This document shows positions 21,069 to 30,904 of a stretch of DNA of 64,000 nt, piece by piece. The notes under the pieces were generated by a model. It did no database searches and was not told where the DNA came from. It was given only the letters and a program-made list of their open reading frames with translations. The position numbers and the translations under genes were made by a program. The DNA is from Rubripirellula sp. (GTDB taxonomy: Bacteria > Planctomycetota > Planctomycetia > Pirellulales > Pirellulaceae). Numbering within the stretch: the first letter of the stretch is position 1; each line of letters opens with the position of its first letter. The stretch lies in the NCBI GenBank assembly GCA_028823035.1, contig JAPKCI010000008.1, positions 1 through 64,000 on the forward strand, in the 5' to 3' direction.

Positions 21069-21091
21069 ACCTCTGCGCGAACGAGGTTTTT
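21069..21091 (+). terminator. weak terminator-like hairpin downstream of nusA
   Basis: ACCTC-tgcgcgaac-GAGGT followed by Ts; preceded by a larger hairpin TGCCGGG...CCCGGCA at 21037-21067. Confidence 0.4.
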
Positions 21092-21225
21092 CGTTATCGT
21101 ATGTCTCAGTTGAACCAGATAAGGATCTGGGGAATCGTTGAATGATCCCCGACGTGGAAGGTCTTCGGGCCCGCTGCGGCGATGGAGGAATACCAGTATG
21201 TGATCAGATACAGACCATTGAACCC

Positions 21226-21245
21226 GCCCGCGAATCGGGCTTTTT
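21226..21245 (+). terminator. terminator-like hairpin in the infB leader
   Basis: GCCCG-CGAAT-CGGGC then TTTTT; preceded by hairpins CCAGAT-AAGG-ATCTGG (21115-21130) and GGGGAaTC...GATCCCC (21129-21149). Confidence 0.5.
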
Positions 21246-21317
21246 CCCGTACGAAACTCAACGAATTACAACATTCGCTCGGCGGGTTCCTAAAACGAAT
21301 CGACAGGATTTTCGCAC

Positions 21318-24218
21318 GTGCCCGCACGCATATACGCGCTCGCAAAAGAACTGAAAGTTGACAGCAAAGATCTTGTGGATCTTGTCAAGAAAGTCGGTAT
21401 CACCGGCAAAGGTTCGGCGCTGGCTAGCCTCACCGACGAAGAGGCCCAGAAAGTACGCGACCATATCTCTGGGGCTGGTAAGCCCGAACCGGCCGCTGCG
21501 CCGACGAGTAAGACCGCTCCCGTTGCTGTCCGCGACGTAGTACCCTCCGAACGTAAGCATGTAGCGATCAAGGTTGGGCGAAGTTCGGCCCGTGGATCTG
21601 GGATAGAATCCCCGGAAAAATTGGTCAAGCCTGCGACTCCCGCACCGACGACTCCTGCACCGACGACTCCTGCACCGACGACACCTGTCATGGTTGACCC
21701 GTCTGCTGATGCCAACGGGGGAGCGACCATCGAGACAGGGCGTGACGATAAAGCCACTGCTGAAACTGACACGCTTTCTCCGGAGCCGCCAAAGCCGGGG
21801 TCTTTGGGAAGCCGAATCAAAAGCCGGATGGGGTTGAGGAAATCGGGTGCTGGCGGGAATGACCCGGTCGCCCCGGTTAGGCGGGATTCAACCATCGCCG
21901 GCAGCAAGATGCGTTCGCTGGACCGTCCAGTTGCCGCTGGAGAGAAAAAATCAGACGCGTCGAAACCAAAGCGGCGCGAGCCCCGAATCAACGTCAAAAT
22001 GGCGTCACTACCGGAGGTCGCTGAGCCGAAACCGAGTAAGTTAGCCAGTGGTGAGCCGAAAGCTCAAAAACCCGATGTGAAGCTAAGCAAAGATGTCATC
22101 GCCGGGCATCGTCAAGGGATGCGAGCACCGCTCGAAAAACTGGCCAAGGAAGATACGCAGAAGAAGCGTGCGGTTACGGCTAAGCGTGGCGTTGGGCTAA
22201 CTGGATTCACCGGCGAGAAAAAGCGTGGTGACGGAGCCGAAGATGACAAGCCTCGCAATAAATTGGCCGGCATGGCGAGCCCTCGTGCAGAGCGGACCCG
22301 TGGAAAAGGTCGTGGTCGTGCCGCAGTTGATCAGGGCGGCGGTGGATTTAGCGGTCGCACCGGGCGGATGTATCGCAATCAGCAGAAACGCCGCAAAGGC
22401 GTCAACACGGCGGCTCCGCGGAAGGACGCCGTGGTGCTTGAGCTGCCCTGCACGATTCGATCGTTCTCCGAGGCGGCTGGTGTTCCGGTCGGCAAGGTGC
22501 TGGCCACTTTGATGGGCATGGGATTGCAGGTCGGGTTGAATATTAACTCAGAGCTTGACTTGGAAGCGGCCGAGGCGATCGCTTCTGAGATGGATCTTTC
22601 CATCGAACTCAAAGCGTCTGAAACTCTGGAAGACTCGCTCATTTCCGGATTGGAAGAGCAGGAAGATGCTCCAGATTCTCTGCTGCCGCGAGCTCCAATT
22701 GTCACGTTCCTGGGGCATGTGGACCACGGAAAAACAAGTTTGTTGGACTATTTGATCGGCATCGATGTGGTCAGCGGAGAGGCGGGTGGAATCACTCAGC
22801 ACATTCGGGCCTATGAAGTTGATAAAGACGGTCGGAGTGTCACGTTTGTCGATACGCCCGGGCACGAGGCATTTACTGAAATGCGTGCACGCGGTGCGAA
22901 TGTCACTGATATCGCTGTGCTCGTTATTGCTGCTGATGACGGCATCATGCCTCAAACAGAAGAGGCGATCAGCCATGCCAAGGCTGCCGATGTGCCCATT
23001 GTTGTGGCGATGAACAAGATTGACCTCGAAGGGGTCGATACCAACCGTGTGATGACACAGTTGACCGAACATCAGTTGACGCCCAGCGAGTGGGGCGGCG
23101 ATGTCGAGGTCGTGCCAACCAGTGCGATCAAGGGAATCGGCATGGACGAGTTGCTGGAAACCCTGCTGACGATTGCCGAGTTGAATGAGTACAAGGCAAA
23201 TCCAAATCGTACGGCGTTAGGTGTTTGTCTCGAGTCTGAGCAACAGGGTGACCGAGGTGTCGTGGCCAAGTTGATCGTGCAAAACGGCACGTTGTGTGTC
23301 GGTGATGTGCTGGTCTGTGGTTCTTCTCACGGTCGCGTTCGTGCCATGTCGGATACGCTTACCGGCGAAACGCTGGAAAAAGCAGGTCCGAGTACTCCCG
23401 TGAATGTGATGGGATTCGATCAGGCACCTGATGCTGGAGAGAGATTCCACGTGCTCGACGACATTACCAAGGCACGCGAAATTGCCAGCAGTCGTGCTCA
23501 TGCAAGCAGCCAAGAGAATCTCTCAGGTGTGACCACCAAGGTCTCATTCGAGAATTTCCAAGAAATGCTGCAGGAAGGACGTCTCGGTCAGCAAGCAGAA
23601 AAAGCGAAGTTGAACTTAATCGTGCGAGCTGATGTCAAAGGCTCACTTGAGGCAATCGACAAAGAACTGAGCAAGCTTGACAACCCCGAGGTTGAGGTTC
23701 GTGTCCTGCAACGCAGTGTTGGTGGCGTCACGCTCGCCGACGTGACACTGGCGTCAGCTTCGGATGCTGTGATTGCGGCGTTCAACGTGATCCCAGATGA
23801 GCAGGCTCGTTCGTTGGCTGATGAACGCAATGTTGAGGTCAGGCGTTACGACGTGATTTACAAGCTGACAGATGACATCAGGGCAATGATTGAAGGCCGC
23901 CTGAAACCGGAAGAGCGAGTCGTCGAATTGGGGAGAGCTCTAGTCAAACAGGTGTTCTCCATCAGCCGAGTTGGAAGCATCGCCGGTTGCTATGTCGCGC
24001 AGGGGGCGATTCACCGTGGTTGTCGTATCCGAGTCAATCGCGATGGAAGAACGATTGGCGATTACCCTCTCCATTCGTTAAAGAGAATCAAGGAAGACGT
24101 GAAAGAAGTGCCGAGAGGCATGGAGTGCGGTATTCGTCTGTCAGGCTTTAATGATGTGAAACAAGATGATGTGCTTGAGGCGTATCGAATCGAAGAGTTT
24201 GCCCGAACGCTCGATTAG
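21318..24218 (+). CDS. infB: translation initiation factor IF-2 (GTG start)
   Basis: Switch/G motifs [68 protein letters not shown]-terminal IF2 domains. Confidence 0.98.
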   Translation: MPARIYALAKELKVDSKDLVDLVKKVGITGKGSALASLTDEEAQKVRDHISGAGKPEPAAAPTSKTAPVAVRDVVPSERKHVAIKVGRSSARGSGIESPEKLVKPATPAPTTPAPTTPAPTTPVMVDPSADANGGATIETGRDDKATAETDTLSPEPPKPGSLGSRIKSRMGLRKSGAGGNDPVAPVRRDSTIAGSKMRSLDRPVAAGEKKSDASKPKRREPRINVKMASLPEVAEPKPSKLASGEPKAQKPDVKLSKDVIAGHRQGMRAPLEKLAKEDTQKKRAVTAKRGVGLTGFTGEKKRGDGAEDDKPRNKLAGMASPRAERTRGKGRGRAAVDQGGGGFSGRTGRMYRNQQKRRKGVNTAAPRKDAVVLELPCTIRSFSEAAGVPVGKVLATLMGMGLQVGLNINSELDLEAAEAIASEMDLSIELKASETLEDSLISGLEEQEDAPDSLLPRAPIVTFLGHVDHGKTSLLDYLIGIDVVSGEAGGITQHIRAYEVDKDGRSVTFVDTPGHEAFTEMRARGANVTDIAVLVIAADDGIMPQTEEAISHAKAADVPIVVAMNKIDLEGVDTNRVMTQLTEHQLTPSEWGGDVEVVPTSAIKGIGMDELLETLLTIAELNEYKANPNRTALGVCLESEQQGDRGVVAKLIVQNGTLCVGDVLVCGSSHGRVRAMSDTLTGETLEKAGPSTPVNVMGFDQAPDAGERFHVLDDITKAREIASSRAHASSQENLSGVTTKVSFENFQEMLQEGRLGQQAEKAKLNLIVRADVKGSLEAIDKELSKLDNPEVEVRVLQRSVGGVTLADVTLASASDAVIAAFNVIPDEQARSLADERNVEVRRYDVIYKLTDDIRAMIEGRLKPEERVVELGRALVKQVFSISRVGSIAGCYVAQGAIHRGCRIRVNRDGRTIGDYPLHSLKRIKEDVKEVPRGMECGIRLSGFNDVKQDDVLEAYRIEEFARTLD
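21635..21679 (+). repeat. 15-bp coding tandem repeat (TPAPT) x3 in the infB N-terminal linker
   Basis: GACTCCYGCACCGAC repeated three times in phase. Confidence 0.9.
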
Positions 24219-24530
24219 ATCGTCTCTGCATGAATGGACCCAGACCGATCGAACAAGCAGCGCAGGATGTGATGTATGGCTCGCAACGCTGATAAACGAA
24301 AGCTGCAGAGCTGATCGGCTGAGTTCGATGGTAACGTCTGTTTGAAGGGTCCCGGTATTCACTGCAAGCAACCAGTGGATAGCACTGCGAGGCAGTCGTG
24401 ACCAGCCAAGCAGAGAACAGGAAATCAAGAGTGAGAGAACCGACCTACTGTCCTCGCCTATCCAGTCACACGATTCGCAGCCATGTCGTCGGATCGTGAT
24501 CCAAGTTCATCCCAAACCCATTAATCCTTT

Positions 24531-25013
24531 GTGACCAGTCGACGTTTGTTAAAAGCAGCTGAAGCAATCCGCGAGGTTGTTGCTGCTGCGATTCTGACCG
24601 AATTGCGAGATCCGCGAGTCCAAGATGTGACGGTCGTGGGTGTGAAGGTCAATCCTGATATGCGAGAAGCCCAGGTTGCGGTCAGCATCATGGGTGATGA
24701 GACCCAGCAACAACTTTCTCTCCGTGGGCTTCAGAATGCAGCAGGTTTTCTGCAGAGTCGGATCGCCTCTCGCATTGATGCACGCTACACACCGCGATTG
24801 CAGTTTGTCATCGATAAGGGGATTCACCACTCCCTGCTGGTCGGTGAGATTCTGGAGAAAATCAAGCAAGAAAAAGACTCGCCCGACGATGTTGACAACA
24901 TGGGAGATGAGCTGGATGCTTCGTCTGAGGTCAGCCAGCCCTCCTCGCCTGAGGAAACCTCGACCGAAAAATCGACGCCTGCGGGACTTTCGGGTGACCA
25001 AACACAATCGTGA
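24531..25013 (+). CDS. rbfA: ribosome-binding factor A (GTG start)
   Basis: 160 aa; SRRLLKAAEAIREVVAAAILTELRDPRVQDVTVVGVKVNPDMREAQVAVSIMG, LQFVIDKGIHHSLLVGEIL. Confidence 0.9.
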   Translation: MTSRRLLKAAEAIREVVAAAILTELRDPRVQDVTVVGVKVNPDMREAQVAVSIMGDETQQQLSLRGLQNAAGFLQSRIASRIDARYTPRLQFVIDKGIHHSLLVGEILEKIKQEKDSPDDVDNMGDELDASSEVSQPSSPEETSTEKSTPAGLSGDQTQS

Positions 25014-25060
25014 TCGCCTAGCGATCCTACCAATCAGTACCTTCGATCTGCCAAAACAAG

Positions 25061-26419
25061 ATGTCTGCAAGTAAGCGTGCAACCCTGATCGGCAAACTTA
25101 ATTCTGCCCTCAAGAAGCACTACAATCCGCTGCCAGCCCAACCGGCTCGTCCACTCCTTGAGCATGTGCTTTATGCATCCCTGCTCCAAGATGCAGCTGC
25201 CGATCTGGCTGACGAGGGAATGGCCAAATGCGAGCAGGAGTTTTACGACTGGAATGAAGTGCGTGTCACGACGGTGACTGAATTGGCGCAGGTGTTGTCA
25301 CGACTGCCGGAGCCCATGACTGCCGCACGCCGAATGAAAAGCAACCTGCAGGCTATTTTTGAAGAGTTTTATACTTTTGATCTGGATCATCTGAAAAAAG
25401 AGAATCTTGGCAAGGCGGTCAACAAGTTCGATAAGATGCCCGACATGACTCCGTTTGTGCTTAGCTATACGGTGCAGCATGGCTTGGGGGGACATTCAAT
25501 TCCAGTCGACTTCTGGGCGATGGTGGTCATGTTGAGTACCCAGATCGCATCCCAACCAGAAGCGTCGGTTGGCAAGGTACCCGGGTTGGAGCGGGCGATA
25601 CCCAAGAGCAGGGGTATTGAGTTCTCCGGTCTCCTGCACCAAGCTGCCATCGCGCTGAGCAAGAACACCAAGGATAAGGCCTCACGTGCTTTTCTGGATG
25701 CTGTTAATAAAGGTTCAAGCCAACGTCTTGACGAATGGTTGGCAAGCAAAAAAGCTGCCAAGAAACGTGTAGTAAAACGAAAAGTCGAAGAGAGGGTGGC
25801 GGCGAAGGTGGCAGCAGAGGCAGAGGCACTGGCTGCCCTCGAAGCTGCCAGGAATCCACCGAAGAAAAAGAGAGCAAAAGAGTCGGCGAAGAAAGAAACC
25901 CCGGTTCTCAAACCAGCAACCAAGGAACCCGCCAAGCCTGCAGCAAAGAAGCCAGCGGTTGCAAAGCCAACCAAAAAGACCCCGCCAACTGCAGCGGGCA
26001 AGAAAACAGCCACTGGCAAGAAGGACACAGCGAAAAAGGACACAGCGAAAAAGCCTGTCAAGAAAGCCAGTACTAAGTCGAAACCTGCCAAGAAAGCGGT
26101 ATCGTCTAAGAAGAAGACACCAGCCAAGAAAGCGGTATCGGCGAAGAAGAAAACACCAGCCAAGAAAGCGGTATCGGCGAAGAAGAAAACACCAGCCAAG
26201 AAAGCGGTATCTTCTAAGAAGAAAACACCAGCCAAGAAGCCAGCCAAAAAAGCGGTGTCGGCCAAGAAGACGACACCAGCCAAGAAGGTTACCAAGAAGG
26301 CTACACCTGCAAAGAAAAAAACAACCAGCAGGAAATCTCCCCCCAAGGCAAAATCAGCCAAAAAGGCGAGTGCAAAGAAATCCACCAATCGGAAGCTGAC
26401 CAAACGCAAGCCGCGTTAG
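25061..26419 (+). CDS. endonuclease III-like (HhH-GPD fold) N-terminal domain fused to Lys/Ala/Pro-rich histone H1-like tail
   Basis: N-terminal PLLEHVLYASLLQ..., KMPDMTPFVLSYTVQHGLGGHSIPVDFWAMVV resembles the Nth core; from about residue 225 onward AKKAVSAKKKTPAKK repeats. Confidence 0.65.
   Translation: MSASKRATLIGKLNSALKKHYNPLPAQPARPLLEHVLYASLLQDAAADLADEGMAKCEQEFYDWNEVRVTTVTELAQVLSRLPEPMTAARRMKSNLQAIFEEFYTFDLDHLKKENLGKAVNKFDKMPDMTPFVLSYTVQHGLGGHSIPVDFWAMVVMLSTQIASQPEASVGKVPGLERAIPKSRGIEFSGLLHQAAIALSKNTKDKASRAFLDAVNKGSSQRLDEWLASKKAAKKRVVKRKVEERVAAKVAAEAEALAALEAARNPPKKKRAKESAKKETPVLKPATKEPAKPAAKKPAVAKPTKKTPPTAAGKKTATGKKDTAKKDTAKKPVKKASTKSKPAKKAVSSKKKTPAKKAVSAKKKTPAKKAVSAKKKTPAKKAVSSKKKTPAKKPAKKAVSAKKTTPAKKVTKKATPAKKKTTSRKSPPKAKSAKKASAKKSTNRKLTKRKPR
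26087..26230 (+). repeat. 36-bp coding tandem repeat (AKKAVSAKKKTP) x4, degenerate copies following
   Basis: Four in-phase copies of GCCAAGAAAGCGGTATCGNNNAAGAAGAARACACCA. Confidence 0.95.
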
Positions 26420-26517
26420 ACTGCAGGGTTGTGCTTGTATCTTTCTTATCTTCATGACGACTTTCGCGGAAGCGATTGCGTAGTGGTCCAACTTTAAAGC
26501 AATCCGTAAGGTCTGAT

Positions 26518-27264
26518 ATGGCAGGGCATTCAAAATGGGCCAACATCCAGCACCGCAAAGGACGAGTGGATGCCCAGCGTGGAAAACTCTGGAGCAAGTT
26601 GAGCAAGGGAATCATCGTTGCTGCTAAGAGTGGTGGCGGAGATCCCAACACAAATTTCCGCTTGCGGAAAGCGATTGATGATGCCAAAGCGGTCAGCATG
26701 CCCAAGGACAATATTGCTCGCGCTGTCAAGCGTGGTACGGGTGAACTGGCTGGAGGAGATCTCGAAGAGATTCTGTATGAAGGCTATGGTCCTGGTGGGG
26801 TCGCCGTCATGTGTGAAACTCTCACTGACAACCGGAATCGAACGGGCCCGGAAGTGCGTATGATTTTCGCCAAATTCGGAGGCGAAATTGGCAAATCCGG
26901 ATGTGTTGCCTACCTGTTTCAACGCAAAGGGCTTTTTATCTTCGATGGTGCATCGGTTGATGAAGAAAACGTCATGGAAGTCGCTCTTGAGAACGGAGGT
27001 GACGACGTTGAAAGCACCGATGACGGAAAACTGCAAGTCACTTGCTCGCCCGAACAGTTTCAGAAATTGGAAGAAGCCCTTCAGACAGCAGAACTTGTGA
27101 CGGAGGTCAAGGAAGTCACTCGCTTGCCGCAGACCATGGTTGATGTGGAATTAAGTATTGCCAAAAGGGTATTGCGTCTGCTGGAAGCTCTTGATGAGCA
27201 CGACGATGTACAGACCGTGAGCACGAACTTGAACATTCCAGATGACGTCATGGATGAAGATTGA
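26518..27264 (+). CDS. YebC/PmpR-family (TACO1-like) protein
   Basis: MAGHSKWANIQHRKGRVDAQRGKLWSKLSKGIIVAAKSGGGDPNTNFRLRKAIDDAKAVSMPKDNIARAVKRGTGE is diagnostic; start refined to 26518. Confidence 0.97.
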   Translation: MAGHSKWANIQHRKGRVDAQRGKLWSKLSKGIIVAAKSGGGDPNTNFRLRKAIDDAKAVSMPKDNIARAVKRGTGELAGGDLEEILYEGYGPGGVAVMCETLTDNRNRTGPEVRMIFAKFGGEIGKSGCVAYLFQRKGLFIFDGASVDEENVMEVALENGGDDVESTDDGKLQVTCSPEQFQKLEEALQTAELVTEVKEVTRLPQTMVDVELSIAKRVLRLLEALDEHDDVQTVSTNLNIPDDVMDED

Positions 27265-27655
27265 CGGAGAGCCCACGCAGATAAACTACCAGTACGATGC
27301 GAATGCCGTGGTTTCAGGGTTACTGGAAGGCGTCACACGGGCTGTAGAACGGGTGCTTTAACTTCGTCTGCCGCGTGCCGTGCCAGCGGCTTGCTATTGG
27401 CACACTGGCTCACCTCTTTACACCCGTTTGTCTGGGCCGTTGGTCAGAATTACGGACGATCTGTTAGACTTGTTGGGGCCAGATCGATCGTTTCGGCTTG
27501 CCGTATGTCGTCTTCGCGTGGCATGCGATGACGCGCCTCTGTGGATGCGTTTATCGCCACGAAGAGTCGCTACTTAAATCGATTTCTCGATGGCAGTCCC
27601 AAGCATCGGACTGAACAGAAACGTGATGCAGGACTGTTCGTTAACCGTGATTGAC

Positions 27656-30600
27656 TCAGTCGGCTTCTTCCGTGATCGAGACGCCAATCAGTTCGAGAAA
27701 ACTGATGTAAAGGGAGTAAAACGTGGGTACGAGAATCAGCACGAGAAACGTAGCCAGGGCCAGGCCGAAAGCAAGACTTGCAGCCATCGGGATCAGGAGT
27801 TGTGCCTGAAAGGAGCGTTCCAGCATGAGTGGAATCAGGCCCGCAATGGTTGTCATGCTGGTGAGCATGATGGGGCGGAAGCGACGTTCGCCCGACTCTA
27901 AAAGCGCATCCCGGATCGGAATGCCGTCCCGTACTCGTGAATTGATGAAGTCAATCAACACAATCGAGTCGTTGATGACAACACCAGATAGCGCGACGAG
28001 TCCGAACATGCTGAAAAGAGTGAGCGGCATTCCGAGTAACGCGTGACCCCAGACAGCACCGATCATTCCGAAGGGGACAATCGCAAGAATCAGTAACGGT
28101 TGGATGTAGCTGCGGAATTGAAGGACCAGCAACACGAACATGGCCATGATCGCGATTGCAAAACCTTGCATCAAGCTTCCGACCGAATCGCGGCTTTGTT
28201 CACGCTGTCCCTCCCAGCGAAAACTGACGGCGGGGTATGCCTTTTTCCAGGGCTCCATGAATTTGAATTGAAGTTCATCGATGATCAGGTCCGCGTTGGC
28301 CTTGGTTTCATCGAGGTCAGCGGAGATGGTGATCGAACGCATCTGGTCCACTCGGTTGATTTCGGAGAATCCCCGCTGGTAATCGATTTCTGCCAGTTCG
28401 GTGATCGGGCGTTCGGAGCCGTCAGCCGTACGGATGCGGATCTCACGAAAATCAATGAGGCTTCCTCGCTCTTCTTCCGGATAGCGGACCATCAGCTTGA
28501 CGTCATGACGTCCTCGTTGCAGTCGCATCACTTCGGCGCCGAAGTAAGCATTTCTTACAGTCGTTCCGAGGTCCGTGGGTGTCACCCCGGTTGCGAGGGC
28601 ACGATCTTTGACACGAAATTGGAATTCCCACTTTCCCGGTGTGTTGTCGTCTGCGATGTCAAAGACCCCCGCGAATTCACCAAGTTGGGCTTTGACGGCC
28701 TCGGTTGCCGCCACAAGTTGTTCCACCTGATCACTGGGGGCGAGCAATTTGAATTCAATCGCTTTCCCGCCAGGACCAACACCGAGCGATCCATAGGTGA
28801 TGCGATCTGCACCAGGGAATGTACCGGCCTCCTTTCGCCACATCCCCAGCAATGTTTCGCTGTCGATTTCGCGGATTTCGGTGTCGAACAATTCTGCGAA
28901 TATTTGCCCGACGTGGCTCCCCGAGCCACCACCACCAGCCGCATTTTGCAGGTTGCTGATCTTGCCGACATCCCGGTACGTGAGTCTGACTGGACCAGTG
29001 CCCTGCCCTTCCACGGGTGAGTTGTAGATGTCTTTGATACTCTGTCCTGTTTTGTCGCTTCTTGTCTGGGCAATTGTCTTCGATACCTTCCGCAAAGCCA
29101 GTTCCATGCGTCGCGTCGCGTTGTTTGTTTCTTCAGCTGTCGTACCGTCAGGGAACGTAATCGTAGCCTGCAGGTTATTGTTGTCCGATTTTGGGAACAG
29201 AATCGATGGGACAATTCCGCTACGGATCATTCCGGCAGTCACGATAAACATGGTGATCGCGACCGCCAGAGGCACGGACGGATGCAGTAACGAGAAGCGC
29301 AGGCTTGGCAGGTAAATGGATTGGCAGACCCACTCGAGTCCGCGGCCGGCCCGCGGGCTTAACCAGTTCAACGCCATTCCGATCGGTCGTAGCGGATAGG
29401 TGACAACCGAGAGCCACCTGAAAAATCCTGAATGTTGACGAGAGAGGTGGCATGGCAATACGAAAATGCTTTCCCATAACGAGATAGCGAGCATGGCGAT
29501 CACCGCAAAAGGTATCACCGCCATGAATTTTCCCATCACGCCTGAAACGAAGAACATGGGGGTAAATGCGATGATTGTCGTTGTGACCGAAGCCGTCACA
29601 CTGGGCATGACCTCGACCGTTCCGTCGATCGCTGCCTGCACCAGAGGTTTCTTCATCTGTTTATGAGCATAGATATTCTCGCCTATCACGATGGCATCAT
29701 CCACCACAATCCCCAGAGCGACGAGGAATGAGAACAGGCTTAACATGTTGAGAGTCTGGTCACCCATGGACAGGGCCGCTCCCGCGCCCAAAATCGAAAT
29801 CGGGATTCCGAGTGCTACCCAGAACGCAAGACGCATTTCGAGGAAGAGCGTTAGAACCAGGAATACCAACAGCAATCCCGATAATCCATTGCGGAGCAGC
29901 AGCGCAAGGCGACCACGGACTTCCTTGCTGCTGTCTCCCCAAATCTCGAATCGGTATCCGGACGGTAATTGTTTGCCTGCGACGTAATCCTTGACCGCGT
30001 CGACCATCGCTAACAGATCTTCTGTCTTGGCCCGTTCGACATTGACCACCATCGCTGGTTCGCCGTTGATCTCGCTTACGGAGGTGGTGTCTTGAAAGTT
30101 GTCACGCACAGTACCCAGATCATCTACTGTCAGAACGACACCCCTGATGTCGGTGACCAAAGGAAGTTCGCCAATTTCTTCCCCAACCAGTCGCTTGTTT
30201 TTGGCTCTGAGCAGGATTTCCTGGCCATCTGCCCGCAGTTGGCCACCGGGTAATTCGATATTCCGTTGCCGCAGGATATCGGCAACCTCTTGCAGTGACA
30301 GACCGTAACTGCGCAGAGTCGCTTCAGGGATCTCAACGTCGATTTGGTACGGACGGGTGCCCATGATGGATGCTGAGGAAACCTCAGGCAGGCCCAGGAT
30401 GTCGTCCCGAACTTCTTCGGCAACTTCACGCAGTTCCCATTCTGCCTGGGGTGAATGTTGGTTAGGACCGACGATGCCAATACGAACGGCTGCATCGCGG
30501 AAGGTGATCTGTTGAATCAGCGGGTCTTCAGCGAGCGCGGGAAAACTGGGGATGCGGTCGACCTCTCGGTCGATTTCTGCCATGACCTTTTGTACGTTGC

Positions 30601-30904
30601 GGACATCGCTGCGAAGTTCGGCAAGAACAACACCCGAGCCTTCCTGGGCGATCGAGGTGACTTTCTTGATTCCGTCGATCGACCGAATTGCCTCCTCGAT
30701 TTTTTGGCAGATCGCTTCTTCACTGTCTTGCGGTGTGGCGCCGGGATACGTCACCGTCACCATCACGATTTCTAATTCAAAAGGAGGGAAGACTTCGCGT
30801 CGCATGTTCCAAAGCGAAAAACCACCCACGAACATCAGGCCAAGCATCAGCACATTCATTCCGGGCGAGTTTGTGATCGCCCAGGCAACAACACCTTTCA
30901 TCAC
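27656..30904 (-). CDS. RND efflux permease (AcrB/AcrD/AcrF family)
   Basis: 1082 aa; EVFPPFELEIVMVTVTYPGATPQDSEEAICQKIEEA, LVALGIVVDDAIVIGENIYAH, SMTTIAGLIPLML. Confidence 0.95.
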   Translation of the reverse strand: MMKGVVAWAITNSPGMNVLMLGLMFVGGFSLWNMRREVFPPFELEIVMVTVTYPGATPQDSEEAICQKIEEAIRSIDGIKKVTSIAQEGSGVVLAELRSDVRNVQKVMAEIDREVDRIPSFPALAEDPLIQQITFRDAAVRIGIVGPNQHSPQAEWELREVAEEVRDDILGLPEVSSASIMGTRPYQIDVEIPEATLRSYGLSLQEVADILRQRNIELPGGQLRADGQEILLRAKNKRLVGEEIGELPLVTDIRGVVLTVDDLGTVRDNFQDTTSVSEINGEPAMVVNVERAKTEDLLAMVDAVKDYVAGKQLPSGYRFEIWGDSSKEVRGRLALLLRNGLSGLLLVFLVLTLFLEMRLAFWVALGIPISILGAGAALSMGDQTLNMLSLFSFLVALGIVVDDAIVIGENIYAHKQMKKPLVQAAIDGTVEVMPSVTASVTTTIIAFTPMFFVSGVMGKFMAVIPFAVIAMLAISLWESIFVLPCHLSRQHSGFFRWLSVVTYPLRPIGMALNWLSPRAGRGLEWVCQSIYLPSLRFSLLHPSVPLAVAITMFIVTAGMIRSGIVPSILFPKSDNNNLQATITFPDGTTAEETNNATRRMELALRKVSKTIAQTRSDKTGQSIKDIYNSPVEGQGTGPVRLTYRDVGKISNLQNAAGGGGSGSHVGQIFAELFDTEIREIDSETLLGMWRKEAGTFPGADRITYGSLGVGPGGKAIEFKLLAPSDQVEQLVAATEAVKAQLGEFAGVFDIADDNTPGKWEFQFRVKDRALATGVTPTDLGTTVRNAYFGAEVMRLQRGRHDVKLMVRYPEEERGSLIDFREIRIRTADGSERPITELAEIDYQRGFSEINRVDQMRSITISADLDETKANADLIIDELQFKFMEPWKKAYPAVSFRWEGQREQSRDSVGSLMQGFAIAIMAMFVLLVLQFRSYIQPLLILAIVPFGMIGAVWGHALLGMPLTLFSMFGLVALSGVVINDSIVLIDFINSRVRDGIPIRDALLESGERRFRPIMLTSMTTIAGLIPLMLERSFQAQLLIPMAASLAFGLALATFLVLILVPTFYSLYISFLELIGVSITEEAD

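Noticed and set aside
21226-21245. Possible tRNA T-arm (GCCCGCGAATCGGGC)
   Set aside because: Loop is five nt, lacks TTCRANY, no acceptor or anticodon arm can be formed around it; better explained as a terminator hairpin
21290-21997. 235-aa antisense ORF in infB
   Set aside because: Shadow of the infB N-terminal linker
25465-26409. 314-aa Phe/Leu/Ala-rich antisense ORF resembling a membrane protein
   Set aside because: Mirror image of the Lys-rich repeats (AAG read as CTT/TTC); not a real membrane protein
27265-27655. Possible ruvC remnant downstream of the YebC gene
   Set aside because: yebC is commonly followed by ruvC, but no RuvC motif could be read in any frame of this gap
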